DNA of 64,000 bases from Rheinheimera sp. MMS21-TC3 (GTDB lineage Bacteria; Pseudomonadota; Gammaproteobacteria; Enterobacterales; Alteromonadaceae): contig NZ_CP135084.1 of the NCBI RefSeq assembly GCF_032229285.1, positions 186,001-250,000 of the forward strand, written 5' to 3'. Shown in pieces: positions 45,988 through 55,079 of this stretch. Below the pieces are notes generated by a model, which did not search any database, had not been told where the DNA came from, and saw only the letters and a list, made by a program, of their open reading frames with translations. Made by a program: the position numbers and the translations under genes. The stretch's first letter is position 1, and every line of letters begins with the position of its first letter.

Positions 45988-45990
45988 AGT
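45986..45990. repeat. Tn7 target-site duplication, left copy (TTAGT)
   Basis: TTAGT lies directly outside the left end TGTGGGCGGA; the same 5 bases follow the right end at 59795-59799. Tn7 makes 5-bp duplications. Confidence 0.95.
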
Positions 45991-46140
45991 TGTGGGCGGA
46001 CAAAATAGTTGGGAACTGGGAGGGGTGGAAATGGAGTTTTTAAGGATTATTTAGGGAAGAGTGACAAAATAGATGGGAACTGGGTGTAGCGTCGTAAGCT
46101 AATACGAAAATTAAAAATGACAAAATAGTTTGGAACTAGA
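45991..46140. promoter_or_regulatory. Tn7 left end with three TnsB-binding sites
   Basis: 22-bp TnsB sites lie at 45999-46020 (GACAAAATAGTTGGGAACTG...), 46063-46084 and 46119-46140. They are spaced as in reference Tn7-L, with the terminal 8-bp TGTGGGCG at the tip. Confidence 0.93.
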
Positions 46141-46499
46141 TTTCACTTATCTGGTTAACTAATCTAGCTAACCTGCCGCTCAGCTTAGTACGATCCTATA
46201 TCCAACTGATCATAATCCTTTCATCAGTATCCCAAATTAAATCCCCCTCCTAGACTGCCTCACCAACACTTTACAGTGATCCCGTATTTCCGGACAGGTG
46301 ATTGATTTTTTTCGCTTGTACAGGTGTTAAGCCACAGTTATCTTGATGTGGACATTATGCATTGTAATAGCCCATTAACATGCGCTAAGAGCATAAATTA
46401 ATATACAGTAACAAGCATTACGAGGTGCTAATGTTTGGAAAGCAGCCTCTTCCAACTACAATAATAAGTTAACTATCCTCCACCCACAAATAATTACAA

Positions 46500-46739
46500 A
46501 TGACCCCTTTCCGCTATAACTCCGATCTCACCAGCGGCTCGCTACAAACCCGAGAGTGTCGCATTATTACTGGCTTGTTACTCCAAGAGCTTGATGAAGC
46601 TGCCTGGGATAAAGCCATGTATAAGGAAAATGTGCTTCAGAAACGCACGCAATCTACGGTAAGACGTATTTCTTCAGCGCTTAGAAAACGCCTAGAACAC
46701 CTAAGCTCTGACTTTTGGGCTTTTGCGTTTTTATGTTAG
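46500..46739 (+). pseudogene. brxA: brxA (BREX system, DUF1819) N-terminal remnant
   Basis: The remnant has 79 codons. Residues 5-72 (YNSDLTSGSLQTRECRIITG, then LLLQELDEAAWDKAMYKENV, LQKRTQSTVRRISSALRKRL) match the N-terminal domain of BrxA, a small DNA-binding component of BREX phage-defence systems. BrxA is normally about 200 residues; the frame ends soon after FWAFAFLC. No other BREX gene is nearby. It lies between the Tn7 left end and intI2, so Tn7 or an ancestor once carried or abutted a BREX locus. Regions 46141-46499 and 46740-46926 show no other gene. Confidence 0.72.
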
Positions 46740-46926
46740 GCATTGTCTGGCAACTGGAGGAAGTGTAATGACCATGAATGGTCACTGTGATTGACAGTAT
46801 CTTGCTTAAACTTATCTGAACAATGGTAGAACTGGCTCATATTTATCCCCTCTATGATTGTTTATCTTTTTCACCATAAAAAGTATCAGGGGCTACTCAG
46901 GGCTACATAAAGATATTTATCTACTT

Positions 46927-47904
46927 TTACTGATTGATAAGTAGCATCAGTCCATCCGCAGGACTGGTGGTGCCGGCAAAATGCTGACCCAACACATGCG
47001 TATAGATTTGCGTGGTCTTAACATCGTTATGCCCTAAGAGTTCTTGCACAGTGCGAATATCACGCCCCGCTTGTAATAGATGCGTAGCAAACGAGTGACG
47101 AAATGTATGACAAGTGACACGCTTGCTAACGATGCCTGCTTTTTGTACGGCTGCCTTCAATGCCTTTCGCGCAACGGAGTCATGCAGATGATGGCGGCAT
47201 AATTTGCCGTTATACGGGTGGTTGCAGAGCGTGCTGGAGGGAAAGACAAACATCCACGCCGCTTGTCGATAAGCAGAAGGGTATTTGTGATCTAAAGCAA
47301 AAGGCAGCGATGGCCCTACGCCTTGTAAGTTGTCGTCTTGCTGAATAAGCCGCGCTTGCTCAATGAGTTATTTTATTGCTGGGATTAGGCGCGTGGGCAG
47401 TAGGCTGTTTCTGCTTTTCCCACCCTTACCGTCATGCACAGTGATGCAGCCATTATCAAAATCAAAATCTTTAACCCGCAAACGCAAGCATTCATTAATG
47501 CGCAAACCTGCACCATACAGCAGCGTAAAAATAACTTGGTTGCGAGTATCCATAACCTGCAAAATGCGTTGCACTTCATTTGCAGAGATAACAGAGGGTA
47601 GCCGTCTAGGCTTGCTTGCAGGGATATAATCAATATCGCCCAACGGCTGTTGTAAAAACCTGTTGTACAAAAAAGCTAGGGCATTTAAAGCGATTTTCTG
47701 CGTGTTTATGGCTACATGTCTGCTGTTTGCTAAGCTGGATAAAAACAGCCTGACCTCTTCACTGCCCATGGTCTGAGGATGACGTTTTTTGTGAAACAGA
47801 ATAAAACGCTTAATCCAGTGCAGGTAAGTTTTTTCAGTTTTCAGCGCATAACCTTTTTGTCGCATATCCGTGCGTATAGAATTTAAAAATGGACTGTTAG
47901 ACAT
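46927..47904 (-). pseudogene. intI2: Class 2 integron integrase with internal ochre codon
   Basis: From MSNSPFLNSIRTD the frame spans 325 codons plus stop, the length of IntI2. Codon 179 (47368-47370) is TAA, the well-known nonsense mutation of Tn7 intI2. The tyrosine-recombinase residues are present on both sides of it: Arg in LLYGAGLRINECLRL, and [27 protein letters not shown] downstream. The integrase is therefore inactive unless the codon is suppressed, so cassettes are frozen or exchanged only with help from another integrase or recombination. Confidence 0.96.
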
Positions 47905-48153
47905 AAAACGCTCCTTGTCTTGCAACTGTCTGCCTATACAGCCTATTCTAGCTGGGATTTAAAAAAGTGCCTGTTTTTTACGCCTAGAGATGCTTGTTTA
48001 CCGGTAGAGTTTTAATTTAATGCTAAATAAATTAAAATGTTATGAGTTCTTTGGGTGAGATAATGTGCATCGTGCAAGCAGGATAGACGGCATGCACGAT
48101 TTGTAATAACAGAGTGTCTTGTATTTTTAAAGAAAGTCTATTTAATACAAGTG

Positions 48154-48221
48154 ATTATATTAATTAACGGTAAGCATCAGCGGGTGACAAAACGAGCATG
48201 CTTACTAATAAAATGTTGTGC
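48154..48221 (+). promoter_or_regulatory. attI2: attI2 recombination site
   Basis: The stretch beginning ATTATATTAATTAACGG and ending CTAATAAAATGTT is the Tn7 attI2 sequence. The crossover lies at G|TT (48215). The cassette promoter region of class 2 integrons lies upstream, between intI2 and here (47905-48153). Confidence 0.9.
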
Positions 48222-48291
48222 TGACGAAAAAAAACAAAAATCTGCGTATACCTTTCCTCATAATCTGTGGCTTCAATAAAAGGATATTTCT

Positions 48292-49911
48292 ATGCTTCAA
48301 CTGAAAATGATCGAACTCTTCAAGGAAGGTTGTCATGAGGATGCACGAATAATCGCGGCATTGATGTTCGGCTCATTTGCTATCGGAGAGGGTGACGAGT
48401 TCTCTGATATCGAATTCGCAGTGTTCATCCAGGATGACCATTTTGAAAATTTCGATCAGCGCTCGTGGCTTAATGCCGTAAGTCCGGTTGCTGCTTACTT
48501 TCCGGACGACTTCGGCCACCACACCGCACTTTTTGAAAACGGCATTCGCGGTGAATTCCATTTCATGCGAAAATCGGACATACCGGTCATTTCCACTTGG
48601 CAAGGCTATGGGTGGTTTCCCTCGCTTGAGGCGGCTGTTTTGTTGGACCGATCAGGAGAGTTGTCAAGGTACGCAAGCGCTCTCGTGGGCGGTCCCCCGA
48701 TACGTGAAGGCGCGCCGCTGGTGGAAGGGCTTGTGTTGAACCTCATCAGCCTGATGCTCTTTGGGGCCAATCTTTTAAATCGGGGAGAGTACGCTCGCGC
48801 CTGGGCTTTGCTCAGCAAAGCACATGAAAACCTACTCAAGCTGGTTCGACTCCACGAAGGGGCAACAGACCACTGGCCGACACCTTCACGCGCGCTCGAA
48901 AAGGATATCTCGGAGGACTCGTATAATCGCTATCTGGCATGCACAAGCAGTGCAGAACCAAGAGCACTATGTGCAGCCTATCATCAAACGTGGACGTGGA
49001 GTCTCGAATTGTTCAAGAGCGTGACAGAACCTCTGAATATCGAGCTTCCGAGAACTGTAATTGCGCAGGCAAAAAGGTTGCTCAATGAGTCTGCGACGCC
49101 GCACAATAAAATGTTAAACATCATGAGGGAAGCGGTGATCGCCGAAGTATCGACTCAACTATCAGAGGTAGTTGGCGTCATCGAGCGCCATCTCGAACCG
49201 ACGTTGCTGGCCGTACATTTGTACGGCTCCGCAGTGGATGGCGGCCTGAAGCCACACAGTGATATTGATTTGCTGGTTACGGTGACCGTAAGGCTTGATG
49301 AAACAACGCGGCGAGCTTTGATCAACGACCTTTTGGAAACTTCGGCTTCCCCTGGAGAGAGCGAGATTCTCCGCGCTGTAGAAGTCACCATTGTTGTGCA
49401 CGACGACATCATTCCGTGGCGTTATCCAGCTAAGCGCGAACTGCAATTTGGAGAATGGCAGCGCAATGACATTCTTGCAGGTATCTTCGAGCCAGCCACG
49501 ATCGACATTGATCTGGCTATCTTGCTGACAAAAGCAAGAGAACATAGCGTTGCCTTGGTAGGTCCAGCGGCGGAGGAACTCTTTGATCCGGTTCCTGAAC
49601 AGGATCTATTTGAGGCGCTAAATGAAACCTTAACGCTATGGAACTCGCCGCCCGACTGGGCTGGCGATGAGCGAAATGTAGTGCTTACGTTGTCCCGCAT
49701 TTGGTACAGCGCAGTAACCGGCAAAATCGCGCCGAAGGATGTCGCTGCCGACTGGGCAATGGAGCGCCTGCCGGCCCAGTATCAGCCCGTCATACTTGAA
49801 GCTAGGCAGGCTTATCTTGGACAAGAAGATCGCTTGGCCTCGCGCGCAGATCAGTTGGAAGAATTTGTTCACTACGTGAAAGGCGAGATCACCAAGGTAG
49901 TCGGCAAATAA
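48292..49911 (+). CDS. lnu(F)-aadA1: In-frame fusion of lincosamide nucleotidyltransferase Lnu(F) and AadA1
   Basis: The protein has 539 residues. Residues 1-273 are Lnu(F) (ends ...LNESATPHNK, its normal last residue), a nucleotidyltransferase that inactivates lincomycin and clindamycin; the GSFAIGEGDEFSDIEFAV motif holds its metal-binding acids. The frame continues without stop through MLNI into AadA1 (MREAVIAEVSTQLSEVVGVI), the ANT(3'')-I adenylyltransferase for streptomycin and spectinomycin (GSAVDGGLKPHSDIDLLV). The lnu(F) attC is absent. Near the end QEDRLAS has one Glu where I recall two in AadA1. AadA may also start separately at the internal ATG 49132. AAGGATATTTCT precedes the first ATG. 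Confidence 0.93.
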   Translation: MLQLKMIELFKEGCHEDARIIAALMFGSFAIGEGDEFSDIEFAVFIQDDHFENFDQRSWLNAVSPVAAYFPDDFGHHTALFENGIRGEFHFMRKSDIPVISTWQGYGWFPSLEAAVLLDRSGELSRYASALVGGPPIREGAPLVEGLVLNLISLMLFGANLLNRGEYARAWALLSKAHENLLKLVRLHEGATDHWPTPSRALEKDISEDSYNRYLACTSSAEPRALCAAYHQTWTWSLELFKSVTEPLNIELPRTVIAQAKRLLNESATPHNKMLNIMREAVIAEVSTQLSEVVGVIERHLEPTLLAVHLYGSAVDGGLKPHSDIDLLVTVTVRLDETTRRALINDLLETSASPGESEILRAVEVTIVVHDDIIPWRYPAKRELQFGEWQRNDILAGIFEPATIDIDLAILLTKAREHSVALVGPAAEELFDPVPEQDLFEALNETLTLWNSPPDWAGDERNVVLTLSRIWYSAVTGKIAPKDVAADWAMERLPAQYQPVILEARQAYLGQEDRLASRADQLEEFVHYVKGEITKVVGK

Positions 49912-49912
49912 T

Positions 49913-49971
49913 GTCTAACAATTCGTTCAAGCCGACGCCGCTTCGCGGCGCGGCTTAACTCAAGCGTTAGA
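49913..49971 (+). other. attC: attC site of the aadA1 cassette
   Basis: The site runs from GTCTAAC (49913) to GCGTTAG(A) with the palindromic core GCCGACGCCGCTTCGCGGCG and GCGGCTTAACTC. It is the canonical 60-bp aadA1 attC, two bases after the aadA stop. Confidence 0.93.
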
Positions 49972-49986
49972 GAGCTGGGGAAGACT

Positions 49987-50484
49987 ATGCGCGATCTGTT
50001 GAAGGTGGTTCTAAGCCTCGTACTTGCGATGGCATCGGGGCAGGCACTTGCTGACCTGCCAATTGTTTTAGTGGATGAAGCTCGTCTTCCCTATGACTAC
50101 TCCCCATCCAACTACGACATTTCTCCAAGCAACTACGACAACTCCATAAGCAATTACGACAATAGTCCATCAAATTACGACAACTCTGAGAGCAACTACG
50201 ATAATAGTTCATCCAATTACGACAATAGTCGCAACGGAAATCGTAGGCTTATATATAGCGCAAATGGGTCTCGCACTTTCGCCGGCTACTACGTCATTGC
50301 CAACAATGGGACAACGAACTTCTTTTCCACATCTGGCAAAAGGATGTTCTACACCCCAAAAGGGGGGCGCGGCGTCTATGGCGGCAAAGATGGGAGCTTC
50401 TGCGGGGCATTGGTCGTCATAAATGGCCAATTTTCGCTTGCCCTGACAGATAACGGCCTGAAGATCATGTATCTAAGCAACTAG
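49987..50484 (+). CDS. ybeA: Secreted repeat protein YbeA/OrfX of Tn7
   Basis: The protein has 165 residues. A signal peptide (MRDLLKVVLSLVLAMASGQA) precedes seven copies of an (P/S)SNYD(N/I)S repeat at about residues 36-81 and a C-terminal domain of about 80 residues (GRLIYSANGSRTFAG-like region, then GGRGVYGGKDGSFCGALVV). It is the fixed hypothetical gene after aadA1 in Tn7 class 2 integrons. The function is unknown; a surface or periplasmic role is suggested by the signal peptide. Confidence 0.85.
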   Translation: MRDLLKVVLSLVLAMASGQALADLPIVLVDEARLPYDYSPSNYDISPSNYDNSISNYDNSPSNYDNSESNYDNSSSNYDNSRNGNRRLIYSANGSRTFAGYYVIANNGTTNFFSTSGKRMFYTPKGGRGVYGGKDGSFCGALVVINGQFSLALTDNGLKIMYLSN

Positions 50485-50492
50485 CCTGCTCT

Positions 50493-50505
50493 CTAATAAA
50501 ATGTT
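50493..50505 (+). repeat. Copy of the attI2 core 13-mer
   Basis: CTAATAAAATGTT is identical to attI2 bases 48205-48217, and an 11-base version (AATAAAATGTT) lies at the lnu(F)–aadA1 junction (49105-49115). It sits between ybeA and ybfA where a cassette attC would be expected; no ordinary attC is seen. Confidence 0.7.
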
Positions 50506-50544
50506 AGGCCTCAACATCTAGTCGCAAGCTGAGGGGAACCACTA

Positions 50545-50916
50545 GTGTCATACGAACCTCCAAGAGACGGTTACACAAACGGGTACATTGTTGATGTCAT
50601 GTATGACAATCGCCCAAGTAAGTATCCAGCTGTGTTCAGAACGTACGTCCGAATTCCAGACTATGTCGAACTAGATAACGCGGAGGAGCTGGCCGACGCA
50701 ATCATTCGAGAGGTTGAGTTAAAGGAGGCATGGCTCACAAGGGTCTTGGGGAACTCAGCCGATCCTGACGCTTCTGTGGGCAAGTGGGACCGGCGCCTAG
50801 CGCAGTGCGGTGGTATTGATGAGATGTCAAGTGGGGTGCAGGCAACATACTTCAGTCCAAACGGTCAGCTGGTCGGCTTAGTGGCATACATTGATGCCGA
50901 ATGGATGGATGAATAG
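50545..50916 (+). CDS. ybfA: Tn7 hypothetical protein YbfA
   Basis: The protein has 123 residues with GTG start. It is acidic, soluble, without signal peptide or transmembrane segment. It starts MSYEPPRDGYTNGYIVDVMY. It is one of the four conserved Tn7 genes between integron and tnsE. I know no function for it. It is probably translated from the same transcript as its neighbours, although no shared promoter is seen. Confidence 0.8.
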   Translation: MSYEPPRDGYTNGYIVDVMYDNRPSKYPAVFRTYVRIPDYVELDNAEELADAIIREVELKEAWLTRVLGNSADPDASVGKWDRRLAQCGGIDEMSSGVQATYFSPNGQLVGLVAYIDAEWMDE

Positions 50917-50948
50917 CTCTGACGTTACGATTCAGGTGAGACAACCAG

Positions 50949-51272
50949 ATGGGCATTGCGTACAAGCTCAGTTGCCACCGATGTGGCTACGAGTCTGATC
51001 TTCTTTACCTAGGCCAAGGTATGGCGATGCTTCCTGAGCAAATAGTCGGAACGTGCACATGCTGCGACAATCTAACGACGATTTCTATAAATGAAAGCTA
51101 CGGAGTATGCTCACTTTGTGGGGCTAAGGATCGTGTGATATTTACAAGCTATCAGCATGAGGCAAGGCCAAGAAATCCCTGCTATCTAGAGAGAAGTTTC
51201 AAATATCAATGCCCAAGATGCCATGCCTTCAGTATGGAGCCTCCGGATCTACCGGAGATGCTTTGGGACTAA
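50949..51272 (+). CDS. ybfB: Tn7 zinc-ribbon-like protein YbfB
   Basis: The protein has 107 residues with four CxxC pairs (CHRCGYES, CTCCDN, CSLCGAKD, CPRCHAF) able to bind two zinc ions in rubredoxin-like knuckles. It is small and soluble. It is part of the conserved Tn7 cargo; the function is unknown, and a nucleic-acid or protein-binding role is only suggested by the knuckles. Confidence 0.8.
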   Translation: MGIAYKLSCHRCGYESDLLYLGQGMAMLPEQIVGTCTCCDNLTTISINESYGVCSLCGAKDRVIFTSYQHEARPRNPCYLERSFKYQCPRCHAFSMEPPDLPEMLWD

Positions 51273-51325
51273 TGCTCCGCTTTGCCTCGGGTATCCGTTC
51301 GACCTATGTTTAAGAGGAAACGCAC

Positions 51326-51703
51326 GTGTCTGCCGCCAAAGCTCTTGCCTATGCACTTTGTGACAAGTTGGAAAGCAAAAAAGTTGATGAAGTCGTACGA
51401 AATCTTGTTTCTAGCGGCTGGAATATTAGGGAAGTGGCCTGGGAAGCTTCGTCCTTTGATCATGAAATGCCCTACTTTGACACGGGGCGGGACTTCGATA
51501 TTGGATTTCCTGACACGCTGTCATCCAAGATTGAGTTTTTGACCGCGAATGGATCAATCGTCCAAGCACGTGCTCGCCTGCACTTCAAGCAGGCTCTAAT
51601 TTTTGCCAAGGCGTCCAAACATGTCGCCGCGCTCAAGAACTCATTGGATTACTACTATGGATCGTCTGTAATCCCCCCTCAAAACCACGGAGGCTATTTG
51701 TAG
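51326..51703 (+). CDS. ybgA: Tn7 hypothetical protein YbgA
   Basis: The protein has 125 residues. It starts MSAAKALAYALCDKLESKKV, soluble, no recognised domain. It is the last of the conserved Tn7 genes upstream of the convergent tnsE. GAGG lies 7 bases before the ATG. Confidence 0.75.
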   Translation: MSAAKALAYALCDKLESKKVDEVVRNLVSSGWNIREVAWEASSFDHEMPYFDTGRDFDIGFPDTLSSKIEFLTANGSIVQARARLHFKQALIFAKASKHVAALKNSLDYYYGSSVIPPQNHGGYL

Positions 51704-51725
51704 AAAATTCCATTAATATGAACTC

Positions 51726-51878
51726 AAGGTGTTCCCTACGGACGAATCAGCGATGAAGGTGGTGTACCTGGCTATCCAGGCGGCGACCAAGAAATGGACG
51801 ATGCCGATCCGCAACTGGAAGCCGGCCATGAACCGTTTTATGATCGAATTTGGTGACCGTTTAAATGGCCACCTTTAA
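51726..51878 (+). pseudogene. IS256-family transposase C-terminal remnant
   Basis: Fifty codons reading KVFPTDESAMKVVYLAIQAA, then TKKWTMPIRNWKPAMNRFMI and EFGDRLNGHL plus stop, match the end of mutator/IS256-type transposases (pattern FP-x-(D/E)-x-A-x-K, W-x-x-P-x-x-x-W-x-x-A-x-N-x-F). No start or catalytic region remains. Confidence 0.8.
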
Positions 51879-51933
51879 CTGACCGGCAAAAGCACTTACA
51901 CAAAAGGGTTTACAGGCTCTTTCAGTCATTCCT

Positions 51934-53550
51934 TTAATGCGTAAATTGCTCTCTAACCACTCTCTCAGCCCACCCTTCCATATCCTCTCTCGATACTTGC
52001 AGCTCCCCCAACCCCTTTGGATGATTCACCCCTCTATGCCCGTCTTGTCCATATAATTGATCAAACAAACTATTTGGCCAATTCAATGAGCTCTTCACCA
52101 CTCCACGCCGTATCTTTTCAAAATCATTCCGCCATGTTTCGCTATCAACGCCACTCAACACTTTGGTAGAAAGCATTTTCACCCCATCCGATGCATCCAC
52201 CTCTAGCAATACAAATTCACTGCCATTACGTTGCACCCCAACGGCTTTAATCACTCTTGGTGAGCCATCTTTACACAGATGTAATCGGCTACGCCCAACT
52301 TTTGGCAAAACCAAGGTTTCTTCAAAAAGCACCCGACATGCAAATTTAGTTTTTAGAATTGAAAGTAGCTCATCAAAAGCAGCAAATCGATTAGCAAAAA
52401 TAGAGTTGTAATTGGTTGCATCCTGCTTCCCACCCACATCTGCCGCTGCTAGGACACCACCTAAGTGTGGCTCATCAGTACTAACCAAATTACTATTTTC
52501 ACTTGTTGTTGCTTCTTCTTTTTCTAAAATAGTTTGGCTACTTTTTCTTGCCCTGCGAGATTTTTCAATTCGACTAGGTCTACTAAAACTTATCCATGTC
52601 GGCTCAGCCTCTATGACTCGTGTGTCTGTGTCTATATTGGCTGTTTCCTCATCGTCCAACTGTAGATGCTCATCATCAACAACTGACTCTGTTGAAACCG
52701 CTATGTGCTGCGTACTACCATCACCTGCCTCCTTTTCCTGAAAAGAGGCATGGCTAATAGCTGTTGTGCTAGGAAGCATAGCGTTGATTTCTAAACCTAC
52801 TATTTCCTCAACTAAATAATCCTTATCCTCGTTAGAAGAACGTCCTTTTACATGTAATTTCCAACCCTGCATGGGCGGAGGGTCAAAGCTAAAGCACCAG
52901 CTTTCAACGCCGTTCTTAATTTCTCTATTTTGTTGATAGTGCCTAAAAATACTTTCATACGAATCCATAACATCTTGATCCGAAAACAACCAAACCAAAA
53001 GCTGCACTACGGCCGACTGCTCTAACGCCCCTTTAGGAAACGATGAACTGGGTAAGATCCTTATCTCTAAATGATCTCGCTCAACCTCATACTGAACGTC
53101 GAACTCTTGCTGTAAAGCGGTACTGCTCAAACAGCTTCGACAGAAATAGGAGTTAATTAAAAATAATGACCGAGCTAGCTCTAACTGTGGGATGTGATAA
53201 CGAGTCTTGCTATATGGTGTTTCAGCTTCGTAAATAAATGAACTCTGCGCTCCATCCTTGTTGCGTACGGAAGCAAAGGACGAGAGATTAGGAAAATCGA
53301 TTATTTTGGCTCGTTGAAGATCCGATGCTTCAAACTCAATCACACGATCCGCCTTATTTATTTGCTTTGTTGTACTGTTAACCACCTTAGCTCGACTTAA
53401 TAAAGGCAAATGAGTAAATCGAGTCCATTTCCGTTCTTGCATTGGATTAAACCAAACAAAAATACGCCACTCCTTATGACCCGAGTTACGGAATAAATGA
53501 CCAATATGTACAACCTGCACATTGTCATTAAATGTAGCTAGCCTAACCAC
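51934..53550 (-). CDS. tnsE: Transposition protein TnsE
   Basis: The protein has 538 residues, the Tn7 length. TnsE directs Tn7 to conjugating plasmids and lagging-strand DNA through contact with the sliding clamp and DNA structures. It starts MVRLATFNDNVQVVHIGHLF. It directly abuts tnsD (stop and start adjacent), the fifth gene of the tnsABCDE operon. No frameshift or stop is seen, so the second targeting pathway appears intact. Confidence 0.96.
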   Translation of the reverse strand: MVRLATFNDNVQVVHIGHLFRNSGHKEWRIFVWFNPMQERKWTRFTHLPLLSRAKVVNSTTKQINKADRVIEFEASDLQRAKIIDFPNLSSFASVRNKDGAQSSFIYEAETPYSKTRYHIPQLELARSLFLINSYFCRSCLSSTALQQEFDVQYEVERDHLEIRILPSSSFPKGALEQSAVVQLLVWLFSDQDVMDSYESIFRHYQQNREIKNGVESWCFSFDPPPMQGWKLHVKGRSSNEDKDYLVEEIVGLEINAMLPSTTAISHASFQEKEAGDGSTQHIAVSTESVVDDEHLQLDDEETANIDTDTRVIEAEPTWISFSRPSRIEKSRRARKSSQTILEKEEATTSENSNLVSTDEPHLGGVLAAADVGGKQDATNYNSIFANRFAAFDELLSILKTKFACRVLFEETLVLPKVGRSRLHLCKDGSPRVIKAVGVQRNGSEFVLLEVDASDGVKMLSTKVLSGVDSETWRNDFEKIRRGVVKSSLNWPNSLFDQLYGQDGHRGVNHPKGLGELQVSREDMEGWAERVVREQFTH

Positions 53551-55077
53551 TCACTCTTCCCCATAAACCATTTCCAAGAATCTTTGTGCTTCCTCAGTTA
53601 TCCGCTCTTTAGATAACGTTGCACTTCTTAATAATCGCCAGCGCCTAAGCTCAACATCTTCCTGTTTAAGCTTAATAAAAGCTTGGCTAATCCGTCTAAT
53701 TTGATAATCTTCCACACTCTCTGAGTAACGCTTTAAGCAAAGCGCTACCAAAGGCAGTTTCTGTAGATTTTTTGCAAGAGAGGTTCCGTTAGGAGTTTGC
53801 TTTAACAGCCAGCTCGATGTCGCTCTTGGGTGATCAAGGCTACTATCTAGACGCTTTATGATTCTTAATAGTTGTCGTACAGCAATTCGATCTCTTTGGT
53901 TCCAATCAACTCTAGGGGCGGGTGCCAGACGCTCTTGTTGATGCTGTTGATTCCAGTGAACTAGCCAATCCCTGTCATGTCGGTAAAGCCAAGCGTATAG
54001 CACCCCACCCTCTAAAGACTGTCTTGCCGCCTTAATTCCTTGGTATTTATGCACTAGTTGCTGCCAGTCTTTATGCTTAACAGATAAATCTTCAGAGTTA
54101 GGTTGCACAGACTGGCTAACAGGTCTTGTCGTTATAGAGTGCTCAGTAAGAGCACTTGCCTGCTGTAGCGCTTCTATAACCGTTAGTTTTGGCAATAAGG
54201 CTTGCCACACAATACTATGCTGTAAATAACTAAAGGCTTTTCTATGCTTACGGAATATACTTTTCAGCCAACACGTGTCCTTGTTCTCTGCCAACTTTAA
54301 ATCCAGTTTCTCTAGTGCCTCATCACTAAAAGTCTGCCTCACTCTCTCCGCCACCAAGTCATGACGAATGTGCTTGCTTTTGGTTAGCCCTAGATCCTGC
54401 GCTAAGCGCTGATAAAACAGCGTCCACTGCTCAAGGCTTGGGGAAAGCTCTTGCGCTCGTGGAGCATCTAACAGAGGGGCTATATAAGCAGCTAGTGCTG
54501 TTAATTGAGATAGGGAGTCTTTGGGGTAGTCTGAAAGCAGCTCAGTATGACCCAAAGCCCAAAATTGATGTCGGTGATCATCTACAGCTCTATCAAAGAA
54601 GACTAAAGCACCGTGTTTTGGACAATATGGCAAAGCGGGCAAATACCAATCTCGTTGCCAAAAGGCTTCCCCATACCTATTTAGCTGAAGAGCAACGCAA
54701 TCAGGGCAGTATCTAAAGCGGTTATCGCTCTTAACTCTAGAAGCAGCGACTCCTAGCATTAAATGCACCGCACCTTGCGCTTGGTACTCCATTAACCGAA
54801 TAGCTTCGTCTCGGCGCTCCTTGCCTACAAACGGAGCATATAAAGGGAATAAGGTATGCTCATAAATAAGCTGCTGAACAGCGTAACGTCCTGTTTGATG
54901 TAGATGTCTTGCTATCACACCTAAATGCGAGGGCAGACCTAAGGTAGCGACCACCTTGCGGTTGCCATACACCTCATCCAACAGCTGCTTAGGACTAACA
55001 ATCCCTTGATAAACGCCTGCCCGTGCAATAGTGCTATAAATCAGCTCATTCGAGTACGGAACAGGAAAGTTTCTCAT
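53551..55077 (-). CDS. tnsD: Site-specific targeting protein TnsD (TniQ family)
   Basis: The protein has 508 residues. The TniQ zinc motif is intact: Cys124, Cys127 (YCPDC), Cys152 and His155 (YCPKH). TnsD binds the 3' end of glmS and recruits TnsC, leading to insertion about 25 bp downstream, exactly what the flanks here show. It starts 2 bp after tnsC. Confidence 0.97.
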   Translation of the reverse strand: MRNFPVPYSNELIYSTIARAGVYQGIVSPKQLLDEVYGNRKVVATLGLPSHLGVIARHLHQTGRYAVQQLIYEHTLFPLYAPFVGKERRDEAIRLMEYQAQGAVHLMLGVAASRVKSDNRFRYCPDCVALQLNRYGEAFWQRDWYLPALPYCPKHGALVFFDRAVDDHRHQFWALGHTELLSDYPKDSLSQLTALAAYIAPLLDAPRAQELSPSLEQWTLFYQRLAQDLGLTKSKHIRHDLVAERVRQTFSDEALEKLDLKLAENKDTCWLKSIFRKHRKAFSYLQHSIVWQALLPKLTVIEALQQASALTEHSITTRPVSQSVQPNSEDLSVKHKDWQQLVHKYQGIKAARQSLEGGVLYAWLYRHDRDWLVHWNQQHQQERLAPAPRVDWNQRDRIAVRQLLRIIKRLDSSLDHPRATSSWLLKQTPNGTSLAKNLQKLPLVALCLKRYSESVEDYQIRRISQAFIKLKQEDVELRRWRLLRSATLSKERITEEAQRFLEMVYGEE

Positions 55078-55079
55078 GG

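Noticed and set aside
50090..50235. CRISPR-like regular repeats of about 21 bp
   Set aside because: The period is coding (SNYDNS heptapeptides in ybeA), with no spacers or cas genes.
51282..51542. 86-codon frame overlapping ybgA
   Set aside because: It is out of frame with the conserved Tn7 gene ybgA and has no recognisable features.
54438..54716. Plus-strand frame within tnsD
   Set aside because: Shadow of a full-length canonical TnsD gene.
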